NCBI RefSeq assembly: GCF_945873075.1
Contig: NZ_CAMCBS010000001.1
Location: 62,001-126,000, forward strand
Direction: 5' to 3'
From: an uncultured Moraxella sp.
GTDB lineage: Bacteria > Pseudomonadota > Gammaproteobacteria > Pseudomonadales > Moraxellaceae
Length of the DNA stretch: 64,000 bases
A program made the translations under genes and the position numbers. This document shows positions 36,627 to 44,754 of the stretch, one piece after another. Each line of letters opens with the position of its first letter. Positions within the stretch are counted from its first letter, which is position 1. A model generated the notes under the pieces. It was not told the origin of the DNA, did no database searches, and saw nothing but the letters and a program-made list of their open reading frames with translations.

Positions 36627-36845
36627 TTAGGCTTTATCGTCGGTTTTTTCGACTTTGACTTCTTCGGCGACGATGGTTTTTTCGCTTTGGTTGATGGCTT
36701 TGGTATCATCTTCTTTGACTGCATCTTTAAAGCCTTTGACCGCTGAGCCTAGGTCTTTGCCTGCGTTTTTTAGCTTACTAGTGCCAAAAACGACAACGAC
36801 AACGACCAACAAAATCAGCCAGTGCCAAATAGAAAAAGTACCCAT
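36627..36845 (-). CDS. tatA: Sec-independent protein translocase TatA
   Basis: Pore-forming subunit of the Tat system, 72 residues. It has the short membrane helix [22 protein letters not shown], then the amphipathic helix with [21 protein letters not shown], and an acidic Lys/Glu tail. The ATG at 36845 (MGTFSIWHW) is preceded by AAGGAT; the 13 in-frame residues upstream are leader. It is 18 bases from tatB. Confidence 0.96.
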   Translation of the reverse strand: MGTFSIWHWLILLVVVVVVFGTSKLKNAGKDLGSAVKGFKDAVKEDDTKAINQSEKTIVAEEVKVEKTDDKA

Positions 36846-36935
36846 ATTATTATCCTTATTGTCAATGAAATTTGTGCCCATCATAGCATATTTTTGATGG
36901 GCTGTGAATGTACGATACCGCCTGTTTTTGCAACT

Positions 36936-37745
36936 TCAGTTTGCGGTTTTTCGGCTATTTTTTTCGTCAATGCCGGACACACCGAAGCGGCGAGCCAGCT
37001 CACTGATGACAGCCTGTGAGTCCAGACCCAGTGCTGATAGCGCCACCATCTGATGAAACCAAGTATCCGCCACTTCATAGACGAGATCATGTGCTTTGGC
37101 ATCGATGTCACTGCCAGATGTCTGCGCTAGCTGTAGCTCTTTGGCGGCGATGATGCTCTCAACCGCTTCTTCGCCGACTTTTTCAAGGATTTTATTGAGT
37201 CCTTTGTGGTACAAGCTTGCGACATACGAGCTGTCTTTATCAGCGGTTTTGCGCTCTGCCAAGATGCCATCAAGCGCTGACAAAACTGTCTTGGCATCGA
37301 CTGTAGCGACAGCAGGCGTATCATCTGTGTGGCTGTGCTGATCACTGTGACCATAGATGTCATCTGGATCTTTGATGACTTCGCTCGTAATTTGCCATTG
37401 TCCGTGTTCATCCAGTTTTTGGAAAAAACATGACTCACGACCTGTATGACAAGCAATGCCACCAAGCTGTGTCACCGACAAAATCACCGTATCGCCATCG
37501 CAGTCGGTGTAGATGTCATGGACAAGCTGTGTATGCCCTGATGTTTCGCCTTTGTGCCATAATTTGCCACGAGAGCGAGAAAAATACACCGCTGTGCCTG
37601 TTTGCTTGGTTAGGCTCAGCGATTCACGATTTTGCCATGCCATCATCAAAATTTTGCCCGTGGCGTGATCTTGGGCAATGGCAGGCACGAGTCCATCAGT
37701 GTTAAATTTGATGGCGTCAAGCCATCTGTCATCGGCTGTCGTCAT
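36936..37745 (-). CDS. hisIE: Bifunctional phosphoribosyl-AMP cyclohydrolase / phosphoribosyl-ATP pyrophosphatase HisIE
   Basis: Second and third steps of histidine synthesis. Residues about 1-125 are His[63 protein letters not shown] with the zinc cysteines. Residues about 140-255 are His[36 protein letters not shown] and [19 protein letters not shown] linker with [21 protein letters not shown] joins the domains. The ATG at 37745 (MTTADDRW) has GGAT upstream. tatA follows on the same strand; the hisIE-tatABC order occurs in other gamma-proteobacteria. Confidence 0.95.
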   Translation of the reverse strand: MTTADDRWLDAIKFNTDGLVPAIAQDHATGKILMMAWQNRESLSLTKQTGTAVYFSRSRGKLWHKGETSGHTQLVHDIYTDCDGDTVILSVTQLGGIACHTGRESCFFQKLDEHGQWQITSEVIKDPDDIYGHSDQHSHTDDTPAVATVDAKTVLSALDGILAERKTADKDSSYVASLYHKGLNKILEKVGEEAVESIIAAKELQLAQTSGSDIDAKAHDLVYEVADTWFHQMVALSALGLDSQAVISELARRFGVSGIDEKNSRKTAN

Positions 37746-38042
37746 GGTGAGTATCCTTATTCTGATCAAATAACGCTTAGTGTAGCATAGGCTGTATCAG
37801 ATGATAACCACCAAATGACGCAAAAGTCATCAATCGTCATATTATGCCGTCCAAAGATGGCAGCTTGATGAAATCTTGGGTAATATTGCCCAAAGTCGCC
37901 ACCCGTTTTATCAAAAAAATCGATAGGTTTATTAATATTATCAAATTATGATGATAAATTGGCTGTGTTATAATTGACAAAAATTTTAGAAATACATAGG
38001 GCGTGCTTGTCATGCCCTTCGCTACATTTATAAGTGATTGTT

Positions 38043-39716
38043 ATGTCTTATCCCAAGCCAAATAACCATTCAGCCAACTTTTTCTTTTTGGTGTTGCCAC
38101 GATTTGCCCTGTTTTGGGTGTGTGTGGCGCTCATTCCTGTGGCGTGGTTTTTTCAGATTTGGTGGTTGCTTGTCATTGCAGTGGCTTTGACCTGCCTTGG
38201 CATTTATAACATCAACCAAAAACGCCATGCGATTTTGCGTAATTATCCCATCAGCGGGCACATTCGCTTTTTGTTTGAGAATTTTCGCCCAGAAGTGCGT
38301 CAGTATTTCATCGAAGGCGACCGCGAAGAAGTGCCATTTTCACGCTTGCAGCGCTCCATCGTCTATCAGCGTGCCAAAGATTTGGACAGCACCACAGCCT
38401 TTGGTAGCTTGAATGATTTGAGTAAGCCGGGGACGGATTGGTTCTTGCATTCGGGGCGTAGCCACAAGATTGACAATCATGATTTTCGTGTGCGTATCGG
38501 TAATGAGCGCTGCCTTAAGCCTTATGATTTGTCCGTGTTTAATATCTCGGCGATGAGCTTTGGGGCGTTGTCTGCCAATGCCATCGAAGCGCTCAATAAA
38601 GGCGCAAAAGAAGGCGGTTTTGCCCATGATACGGGCGAAGGGAGTATCAGTCCTTATCACCAAAAGCATGGCGGTGATTTGATTTGGGAGCTTGGCACGG
38701 CGTATTTTGGCTGTCGTGATGAGCATGGCAGATTCAATCCTGAGACCTTTAAGCAGCGTGCTAGCCTTGAGCAAGTCAAGATGATTGAAATCAAGCTATC
38801 ACAAGGCGCAAAACCGGGTAAGGGCGGCGTGCTACCGTCATCAAAAATCACCGAAGAGATTGCCTTGACCCGTGATATTCCAATGGGCAAAGACTGCATT
38901 TCGCCGGCGACGCATCCTGAATTTAGCACGCCAAAAGAACTGGTGCAGTTTTGGCAGCAGCTGCGTGAGCTATCAGGCGGTAAGCCTGTGGGCTTTAAGC
39001 TGTGTATTGGTATGCCGTGGGAGTTTATGGCGATTGTCAAGGCGATGAAAGAAGAGAATAACTATCCTGATTTTATCGTCATCGATGGTGCTGAAGGCGG
39101 TACAGGTGCTGCCCCTGTGGAGTTTATGGACTCGGTGGGGATGCCGCTTGTCGATGCACTGATTTTTGTCCAAAATACTTTGGTCGGTGCAGGCATCCGC
39201 GACAAAATCAAAGTCGGCGTCAGTGGCAAAATCATCAGTGCCTTTGATATCGCCAAGATGATGGCGCTTGGGGCAGATTGGTGTAACTCGGCGCGTGGCT
39301 TTATGTTTGCGGTGGGCTGTATTCAGTCTCGCTCATGCCATACCAACAAGTGCCCAACCGGTGTCGCCACCCAAGACCCAGCTCGCCAAAAAGCGCTGGA
39401 TGTACCAGACAAATCTCGCCGTGTCAAAAACTATCATGGCAACACCCTAAAGGCACTCGCAGAAATCGTCGGCTGTGCAGGGCTTACCCACCCAACCGAG
39501 CTGATGCCACATCATATCGTGCGTCGTCAGCCTGATGGCTGGATTAAGCTACTATCAGAGCATTATCAATTCATCGAGTCAGGCTCGCTACTGACCGGTG
39601 ACTGTGGTCGCCGTGTACTCGATGATATGTGGCTGCTTGCCGATCCGAACAGCTTTCAGGCGATGAGTATCGCTGATGAGATCGTCGATGCGGAGAATGA
39701 ACGCAATCGTGCCTAA
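38043..39716 (+). CDS. FMN-binding glutamate synthase family protein (membrane-anchored)
   Basis: A 557-residue protein. Two N-terminal hydrophobic segments (FFFLVLPRFALFWVCVALIPVAWFF and WWLLVIAVALTCLGIYNI) anchor it. The rest is the GltS central/FMN domain: MSFGALSANAIEALNKGAKEGGFAHDTGEGSISPYH, KPGKGGVLPSSKITEEIA, FIVIDGAEGGTGAAPVEFMD and CIQSRSCHTNKCPTGVATQDP with cysteines able to hold an Fe-S centre. The glutaminase domain of GltB is absent, so it is probably not a classical glutamate synthase; its electron donor and substrate are unknown. ATG at 38043 is preferred to an upstream in-frame GTG at 38034. Confidence 0.88.
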   Translation: MSYPKPNNHSANFFFLVLPRFALFWVCVALIPVAWFFQIWWLLVIAVALTCLGIYNINQKRHAILRNYPISGHIRFLFENFRPEVRQYFIEGDREEVPFSRLQRSIVYQRAKDLDSTTAFGSLNDLSKPGTDWFLHSGRSHKIDNHDFRVRIGNERCLKPYDLSVFNISAMSFGALSANAIEALNKGAKEGGFAHDTGEGSISPYHQKHGGDLIWELGTAYFGCRDEHGRFNPETFKQRASLEQVKMIEIKLSQGAKPGKGGVLPSSKITEEIALTRDIPMGKDCISPATHPEFSTPKELVQFWQQLRELSGGKPVGFKLCIGMPWEFMAIVKAMKEENNYPDFIVIDGAEGGTGAAPVEFMDSVGMPLVDALIFVQNTLVGAGIRDKIKVGVSGKIISAFDIAKMMALGADWCNSARGFMFAVGCIQSRSCHTNKCPTGVATQDPARQKALDVPDKSRRVKNYHGNTLKALAEIVGCAGLTHPTELMPHHIVRRQPDGWIKLLSEHYQFIESGSLLTGDCGRRVLDDMWLLADPNSFQAMSIADEIVDAENERNRA

Positions 39717-39734
39717 TGCCACAGCATCCATACC

Positions 39735-39765
39735 AAGACATCGCCAATCGGTGATGTCTTTTTTT
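39735..39765 (+). terminator. Intrinsic terminator of the glutamate-synthase-like gene
   Basis: AAGACATC (39735-39742) pairs with GATGTCTT (39753-39760), followed by a T run. Confidence 0.75.
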
Positions 39766-39839
39766 GTGGGGTTTCATGTGGAACTTCGTTTAGGTTGTCT
39801 ATCAAAGAAAAGGGTAAAGGCTAAAAAATGAATTGCATA

Positions 39840-39854
39840 AAAATGCCGTTTGAA
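39840..39854 (+). repeat. Left copy of a 15-base direct repeat flanking the hydrolase islet
   Basis: AAAATGCCGTTTGAA, identical to 42692-42706. The two copies lie just outside the TetR gene and the second hydrolase gene. Confidence 0.6.
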
Positions 39855-39868
39855 TGTTTTGTTCAAAA

Positions 39869-40408
39869 TCATTTGGTTTCGCCATGCCAATTTTGTACGA
39901 TTTTCCCCAAATGTCGTTCAACTGTATTTGCCATTTCATCAGGCGTTTCTATGCAACCACGCCTAATCCATTCATCAACCGCACCAAAGACCACGCCCAT
40001 AATTAAGGTGTTTTTATACGCCAAATCATTATCTTGTTCAGGCTTTGCACCGCAACAATTTTTAATAAAATCAAGCAATAAATGTGAAATTTGATGGTCA
40101 TACAAAACAAATAACATCTGTTCGCTATTTTTCATAAAAGCAAAAATATTCACAAAAATATCATGCGTATTGCGTAATTTGCCCGCTAGGGCAACTTGTA
40201 CAAATTGTTCGTCAAATTGAGCGTGTAGATACTGATGTAAGACATCTTCTTTGCTACTAAAATTACGATAAAAAGACGCACGATTTACCCCAGCACGAGC
40301 GGTAATTTCGCTAATGCGAATTTGCCCAAATTCTTTTTCTTTCATCAATAATAACAGAGCTTGGGTAATATAGTTTTTGATGGCGTGATTGAGTGTGGCT
40401 TTGGTCAT
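39869..40408 (-). CDS. TetR family transcriptional regulator
   Basis: A 179-residue regulator. The N-terminal helix-turn-helix is FGQIRISEITARAGVNRASFYRNFSSKEDVL, the standard TetR DNA-binding unit. The C-terminal ligand domain (FVNIFAFMKNSEQMLFVLYDHQISHLLLDFI, ending ERHLGKIVQNW) is of the TetR_C type found in AcrR-like regulators. It is divergent from the 41-residue peptide and hydrolase genes, with 149 bases between them holding a long palindrome. The region is noticeably richer in A and T than the flanking genome. It probably controls the adjacent hydrolases. Confidence 0.9.
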   Translation of the reverse strand: MTKATLNHAIKNYITQALLLLMKEKEFGQIRISEITARAGVNRASFYRNFSSKEDVLHQYLHAQFDEQFVQVALAGKLRNTHDIFVNIFAFMKNSEQMLFVLYDHQISHLLLDFIKNCCGAKPEQDNDLAYKNTLIMGVVFGAVDEWIRRGCIETPDEMANTVERHLGKIVQNWHGETK

Positions 40409-40445
40409 GGAAGCTAAGGATTAAGAGACTTTGCATAATTTTAAC

Positions 40446-40484
40446 AAAAAACTGCAACAAAATCGGCTTTTTGTTGCAGTTTTT
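40446..40484. promoter_or_regulatory. Long palindrome (copy 1) in the divergent TetR/hydrolase control region
   Basis: AACTGCAACAAAA pairs with the complementary TTTTGTTGCAGTT arm around a TCGGC core. It lies between two divergent genes, where no transcript should end, about 33 bases upstream of a candidate -10 (TAGAAT, 40517-40522). An operator for the TetR protein is more likely than a terminator. Confidence 0.5.
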
Positions 40485-40557
40485 ATTAAAGATTTCTGTT
40501 TTTTAAGTTGGTCATGTAGAATTTATTTTCGTGTCTATTTTGAGAGTTTTTATATTT

Positions 40558-40683
40558 ATGCAACAACGCAAATTTCGTCTTTTTCATTGGTTTTTATTAG
40601 TGATTGCCATGATAGGCTTTATTTTAGGATTAAATATTAAAGATTTGGCTTTAGATATGTTACTTGGTGGAAGTATATTTTGA
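40558..40683 (+). CDS. 41-residue single-pass membrane peptide, coupled to the hydrolase
   Basis: A short frame starting MQQRKFRLFHW, followed by a hydrophobic helix (FLLVIAMIGFILGLNI) and ending LLGGSIF. Its positive N-terminus and single helix suit an N-in membrane peptide. The TGA stop (40681-40683) shares one base with the ATG of the hydrolase, a TGATG coupling that supports real translation. GAGAG lies about 10 bases upstream of the start. I do not recognise it; it may stabilise or localise the hydrolase. Confidence 0.5.
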   Translation: MQQRKFRLFHWFLLVIAMIGFILGLNIKDLALDMLLGGSIF

Positions 40684-41615
40684 TGAATATGATAAAAAAA
40701 ATTTTAAGCGTATTGACAGTATTTTGCTTGGCAGTATTGCTTGGTTTTGGCGTATCCATTGTGATGGCTGATAATCCAATGACGGTCAAAACAGATTGGA
40801 ATGACAGCGTTGGTACGGTTCAATATGATTTTACTTATGGCGATAAACCTTTAAATACTTTTGATTTATACTTGCCAAGTGATCAATCCAAGTCTGCTTA
40901 CGGATTAGTCGTTTATCTACATGCAGGTGGATTTACAGGTGGCGATAAGCATGATGATGCCGATATTTTAAAATTTTTTACCGCAAAAGGTTATGTATCG
41001 GCAGGCATTAACTATTCACTAAGCAGTCCAAACGATAAAGTCAGCGTTTTGGATATGAGTAATGAAATCAAGCAAGCCATTCCAAAAGTCGTTGAACAGG
41101 CAAAACAATTGGGCTACCCCATTGATAAAATGATGATTGCAGGCGGTTCGGCAGGTCATTCTTTGGCGATGATTTATGCATATCGTGATGGCAAAACCGC
41201 CCCTGTGCCCGTAAAAATGGTATTCGGTATGGTAGGGGGTGCTAATTTTGATGCCAAAAATTGGTATGCTCCCAATGCCACACCCGAAGAACAAGCCCTT
41301 TGGGTAGCAATGATGACAGGCACAAAATTAACGACTGAACAAATTAAGAATGGCGAACATTATGCAGCTTTAAAGCTCATTAATGCAGCTGATTGGATTG
41401 ACGAACACTCGCCACCTAGCTTATCCGCTCATGGTAAATTGGATAAACTTGTGCCGTTTAATGCGGTTATTCCATTACATCAGGCATTGAAAAAATATCA
41501 GGTGCCACATACTGCTTTTGTCTTTGAACATTCTGGACATGGTTTACACCGAGATAAAGCGATGCAAGAAAAATTGTGGGCAGAATTAGACAACTATTTA
41601 GCCATGTATATGTAA
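40683..41615 (+). CDS. Exported alpha/beta hydrolase (HSL/carboxylesterase-like)
   Basis: A 310-residue esterase-like enzyme. An N-terminal hydrophobic segment (ILSVLTVFCLAVLLGFGVSIVMA) is a signal peptide or anchor. The oxyanion motif is HAGGF at 80-84 (the HGGG position of the hormone-sensitive-lipase group). The nucleophile is S156 in GGSAGH; the acid and base are likely in GKLDKLVPF and HSGHGLH. The ATG at 40683 overlaps the small membrane peptide; GGTGGA is 10 bases upstream. Substrate unknown, possibly short-chain esters. Confidence 0.82.
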   Translation: MNMIKKILSVLTVFCLAVLLGFGVSIVMADNPMTVKTDWNDSVGTVQYDFTYGDKPLNTFDLYLPSDQSKSAYGLVVYLHAGGFTGGDKHDDADILKFFTAKGYVSAGINYSLSSPNDKVSVLDMSNEIKQAIPKVVEQAKQLGYPIDKMMIAGGSAGHSLAMIYAYRDGKTAPVPVKMVFGMVGGANFDAKNWYAPNATPEEQALWVAMMTGTKLTTEQIKNGEHYAALKLINAADWIDEHSPPSLSAHGKLDKLVPFNAVIPLHQALKKYQVPHTAFVFEHSGHGLHRDKAMQEKLWAELDNYLAMYM

Positions 41616-41623
41616 TAATTTTT

Positions 41624-41662
41624 AAAAACTGCGACAAAATCGGCTTTTTGTTGCAGTTTTTA
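41624..41662. promoter_or_regulatory. Long palindrome (copy 2) upstream of the second hydrolase
   Basis: Nearly identical to 40446-40484 (GCGACAAAA in place of GCAACAAAA on the left arm). It lies 9 bases after the first hydrolase and about 31 bases before a TATAAT (41693-41698) that precedes the second hydrolase. It may both terminate the first transcript and serve as an operator for the second. A partial third copy (AAAATCGGCTTTTT) follows directly at 41662. Confidence 0.5.
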
Positions 41663-41733
41663 AAATCGGCTTTTTATTTATTTTTGGCTTGGTATAATTA
41701 CCTTATTCTTTAACTTCAACTTTTGGATTAATA

Positions 41734-42684
41734 ATGAAAAAATTTAAAAAAGGTTTAATTGGTGTAATGCTTGTTACAGGCATGGTGGCGGTTGGTTGTA
41801 CTGCGATTGGTAAAAAACTTGAACAAGTTTTTGCCATTCAGCCCAATTATTACATCCAAACACAAACCAATTACCCAATAGAACGCCAATATACAGGCAT
41901 GGGTCAATATGCGGTACAAAGCCAAGTTTTCCCAAGTAATGACGCTCGTTTCAAAACTTATAAAGTTTGGTATCCTGCCAATATCGCTCAAAGCACCAAG
42001 CCTTTTCCTGTGATTGTTTCGGCAAATGGTTCAGGGTCTGCCTATCAAAAATATGAGCCAGTCTTGGAACGCTTGGCAAGTTGGGGTTTTGTGGTGATTG
42101 GCAATGATGACGGCACCAGTTGGAGCGGTTTATCATCATCGCAATCATTGGCAAAATTAGACGAGCTTAATGCTGATAAAAATAGTATCTTTTACAGAAA
42201 GCTAGATACAAACAATGCAGGGATTACAGGACATTCTCAAGGCGGTGTTGGTGCAATCAATGGTGCAACCGAGTTTGCCAATAGCCGTCAATTTAAATCC
42301 GTGCATACTGCCAGCACGACAAAATTACCTTTGGCACAACAGTTGAAATGGGATTACCACATCAACAAAATTTCCGTACCGTATTTTGCTACCGCAGGTA
42401 TGGGGGGAGTAGATGCAGGTAATGGTGATGACAAAAAATCAGGCATTACACCGCTTTCATCTATGCAAGAAAATGCCAAACAAATCAATAGTAAAAAGCT
42501 AAATGTCATGGCTCGCCGTAAAGATGCTGACCACAGTCAAATGCTCTATATTGGCGATGGCTATATGACGGCTTGGTTTCTTTATACCTTGTTGAATGAC
42601 GCCAATGCAGGTAAAGCGTTTGTCGGTGCAAATCCTGAAATAAAACATAATGGGCTTTGGCAAGATGTGCAAATTAAGCCGTAA
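41734..42684 (+). CDS. Lipoprotein alpha/beta hydrolase
   Basis: A 316-residue hydrolase with a lipoprotein signal (MKKFKKGLIGVMLVTGMVAVGC). The nucleophile is S168 in GITGHSQGGVGA (GHSQGG). Upstream is VIVSANGSGSAYQKYEPVLERLASWGFVVIGNDDG, the strand-oxyanion region of dienelactone-hydrolase/PET-hydrolase-like folds; a likely His is in KDADHSQML. It is not closely similar to the first hydrolase, so this is not a simple duplication. It has its own promoter and a terminator directly behind. Substrate unknown. Confidence 0.8.
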   Translation: MKKFKKGLIGVMLVTGMVAVGCTAIGKKLEQVFAIQPNYYIQTQTNYPIERQYTGMGQYAVQSQVFPSNDARFKTYKVWYPANIAQSTKPFPVIVSANGSGSAYQKYEPVLERLASWGFVVIGNDDGTSWSGLSSSQSLAKLDELNADKNSIFYRKLDTNNAGITGHSQGGVGAINGATEFANSRQFKSVHTASTTKLPLAQQLKWDYHINKISVPYFATAGMGGVDAGNGDDKKSGITPLSSMQENAKQINSKKLNVMARRKDADHSQMLYIGDGYMTAWFLYTLLNDANAGKAFVGANPEIKHNGLWQDVQIKP

Positions 42685-42691
42685 ATTTAAC

Positions 42692-42725
42692 AAAATGCCG
42701 TTTGAACTGACAAACGGCATTTTGT
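42692..42725 (+). terminator. Terminator of the second hydrolase; contains right copy of the 15-base repeat
   Basis: AAAATGCCGTTTG (42692-42704) pairs perfectly with CAAACGGCATTTT (42711-42723). The left arm with two more bases is the same 15-mer as at 39840-39854. It also differs by one base from the Neisseria uptake sequence ATGCCGTCTGAA, which in Neisseria often forms such inverted terminators. Confidence 0.8.
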
Positions 42726-42754
42726 TTAGGGCTTGCTATCAAGATGGGATAGAC

Positions 42755-44266
42755 TTAGAAAAATCCCATTGCCTTGGCAGAATAGCTGACCATCAGGTTC
42801 TTGGTTTGTTGATAGTGGTCAAGCATCATCTTGTGCGTCTCACGGCCGATACCTGATTTCTTGTAGCCGCCAAAGGCAGCGTGTGCAGGATAGACATGGT
42901 AGCAGTTGGTCCACACACGGCCTGCTTGGATGGCACGACCAGCACGATAGGCGGTGTTACCGTCACGGCTCCAGACACCTGCGCCAAGTCCATACATGGT
43001 ATCGTTGGCGATGGCGATGGCTTCGTCAAAGTCCTTGAAGGTGGTGACCGACAAGACAGGGCCAAAGATTTCTTGTTGGAAAATCTCCATGCTGTTCTCA
43101 CCCTTAAAGATGGTCGGCTCAATATAAAATCCGCCATCAATCTCACTGCGCGCTTCACCGCCTGTCAAGACTTCCGCACCTTCGGCCTTGCCTTTGGCGA
43201 TACAGCCTAAAATTTTATCCTGTTGCTCTTGGGATGCTTGTGCGCCAATCATGGTCTCGGTGTCGAGCGGATGACCGGTTTTGATTTTCTTGACACGCTC
43301 AACAGCTTTTTTCAAGAATTCTTCGGCGATGCTCTCATGCACCAGTGCACGAGATGGGCAGGTGCAGACTTCGCCTTGGTTTAGGGCAAACATCGCAAAG
43401 CCTTCGAGTGCCTTGTCCAAAAAGTCATCATCTTTGTCCATGACATCGGCAAAGAAAATATTCGGTGATTTACCGCCAAGCTCAAGCGTCACAGGAATGA
43501 TGTTCTCGGTGGCGTATTGCATGATTTTTTGACCGACTTCGGTTGAGCCGGTAAAGGCGACTTTGCCGATGCGTGGATTGGTTGCAAGCGGTGTGCCGAC
43601 TTCAGGGCCAAAGCCATTGACCACATTGAGCACGCCTTTTGGTAGCAAATCTGCAATCAGCTCAATCAATACCATGATGCTGACAGGGGTTTGTTCGGCA
43701 GGCTTGAGCACGATACAGTTACCCGCTGCCAGAGCAGGGGCGATTTTCCATGCTGCCATCAAGATTGGGAAGTTCCAAGGGATAATCTGACCCACTACGC
43801 CAATCGGCTCATGGAAATGATACGCCACCGTGTCGTCATCGATTTGGCTGATGCTACCTTCTTGGCTGCGGATACAGCCAGCAAAATAACGGAAATGGTC
43901 AATCGCAAGCGGAATATCGGCCGCCAGCGTCTCACGGATTGGCTTACCATTCTCCCAAGTCTCGGCAACCGCCAGCGTCTCAAGATTGGCTTCTAGACGG
44001 TCAGCGATTTTTAATAATAATGCAGAGCGTTCGGTCGGTGAAGTCTTGCTCCAAGCGTCTTTGGCGGCGTGTGCAGCATCAAGTGCTAGCTCGATGTCTT
44101 TGGCATTGGATTTGGCGACTTTGGCAAAAGGCTTGCCATCGACCGGTGAGATGTCATCAAAATATTCACCATCCACAGGGGCGACCCATTGCCCACCGAT
44201 GAAATTGTCGTATTTTTCTTTGAAATTGACTTTACTGCCTTCGGTATTTGGATTGGCATAACGCAT
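42755..44266 (-). CDS. NAD-dependent aldehyde dehydrogenase (ExaC/AldB-like)
   Basis: Oxidises aldehydes, probably acetaldehyde, to the acid. The 503 residues have [34 protein letters not shown], the general base in [10 protein letters not shown], the catalytic cysteine in [14 protein letters not shown] (the ExaC/AldB arrangement) and [25 protein letters not shown] at the C-terminus. An AGGAACTT site precedes the ATG. Monocistronic; the next gene upstream, sucA, is divergent across a 488-base gap. Confidence 0.93.
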   Translation of the reverse strand: MRYANPNTEGSKVNFKEKYDNFIGGQWVAPVDGEYFDDISPVDGKPFAKVAKSNAKDIELALDAAHAAKDAWSKTSPTERSALLLKIADRLEANLETLAVAETWENGKPIRETLAADIPLAIDHFRYFAGCIRSQEGSISQIDDDTVAYHFHEPIGVVGQIIPWNFPILMAAWKIAPALAAGNCIVLKPAEQTPVSIMVLIELIADLLPKGVLNVVNGFGPEVGTPLATNPRIGKVAFTGSTEVGQKIMQYATENIIPVTLELGGKSPNIFFADVMDKDDDFLDKALEGFAMFALNQGEVCTCPSRALVHESIAEEFLKKAVERVKKIKTGHPLDTETMIGAQASQEQQDKILGCIAKGKAEGAEVLTGGEARSEIDGGFYIEPTIFKGENSMEIFQQEIFGPVLSVTTFKDFDEAIAIANDTMYGLGAGVWSRDGNTAYRAGRAIQAGRVWTNCYHVYPAHAAFGGYKKSGIGRETHKMMLDHYQQTKNLMVSYSAKAMGFF

Positions 44267-44754
44267 GATAAGTTCCTTTTATGAGTGACCGTTTATAGAT
44301 GAGTGTCATCAACGACAGAGGTGATGCCACCATGCATTCCCTGCATTGTCGATACACTTATAATGCATGAAAAATTTGATGCTTGGCAAATGGCATCTTG
44401 TAGTTATTTTGTATCAATAACTTGCTAAAATGTAAATAAATAACGTATCACTCGGTACAAGCAACTTTAAAAAAATCAATGATAACGATTAAAATTTTTC
44501 GCATAAAAAGTCGTCAAACATCTTGACATTTTTAAAATTCTTAAAATAACAAACTGTTTAGCCAAACCTTGAAAATAATTGCGTCAATCGGCACGAATTT
44601 TATCGACATTTACACGATTGAAACTTGTTATCTTTAGAAAAAAGGCGTACACTATATAGCGGTATGTCTTATAACAAGACGCATAGTTCGTTGCCATCAT
44701 TTGATGAATCAGTCAGGATGGCAATCTGATTTTGGCTAACCATGGCGTAATACA
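44267..44754. promoter_or_regulatory. 488-base divergent control region of aldehyde dehydrogenase and sucA
   Basis: No gene found. A sucA promoter is TTGTTA (44625-44630), 17 bases, TACACT (44648-44653), about 100 bases before the ATG. A second candidate is TTGACA near 44523. The region is strongly AT-rich (44400-44640), and its length suggests several regulators, but no clear operator was seen. Confidence 0.5.

Noticed and set aside
40431-40640. 69-residue frame overlapping the palindrome upstream of the first hydrolase
   Set aside because: It runs through the palindrome, lacks a ribosome site and overlaps in another frame the better-supported 41-residue peptide.
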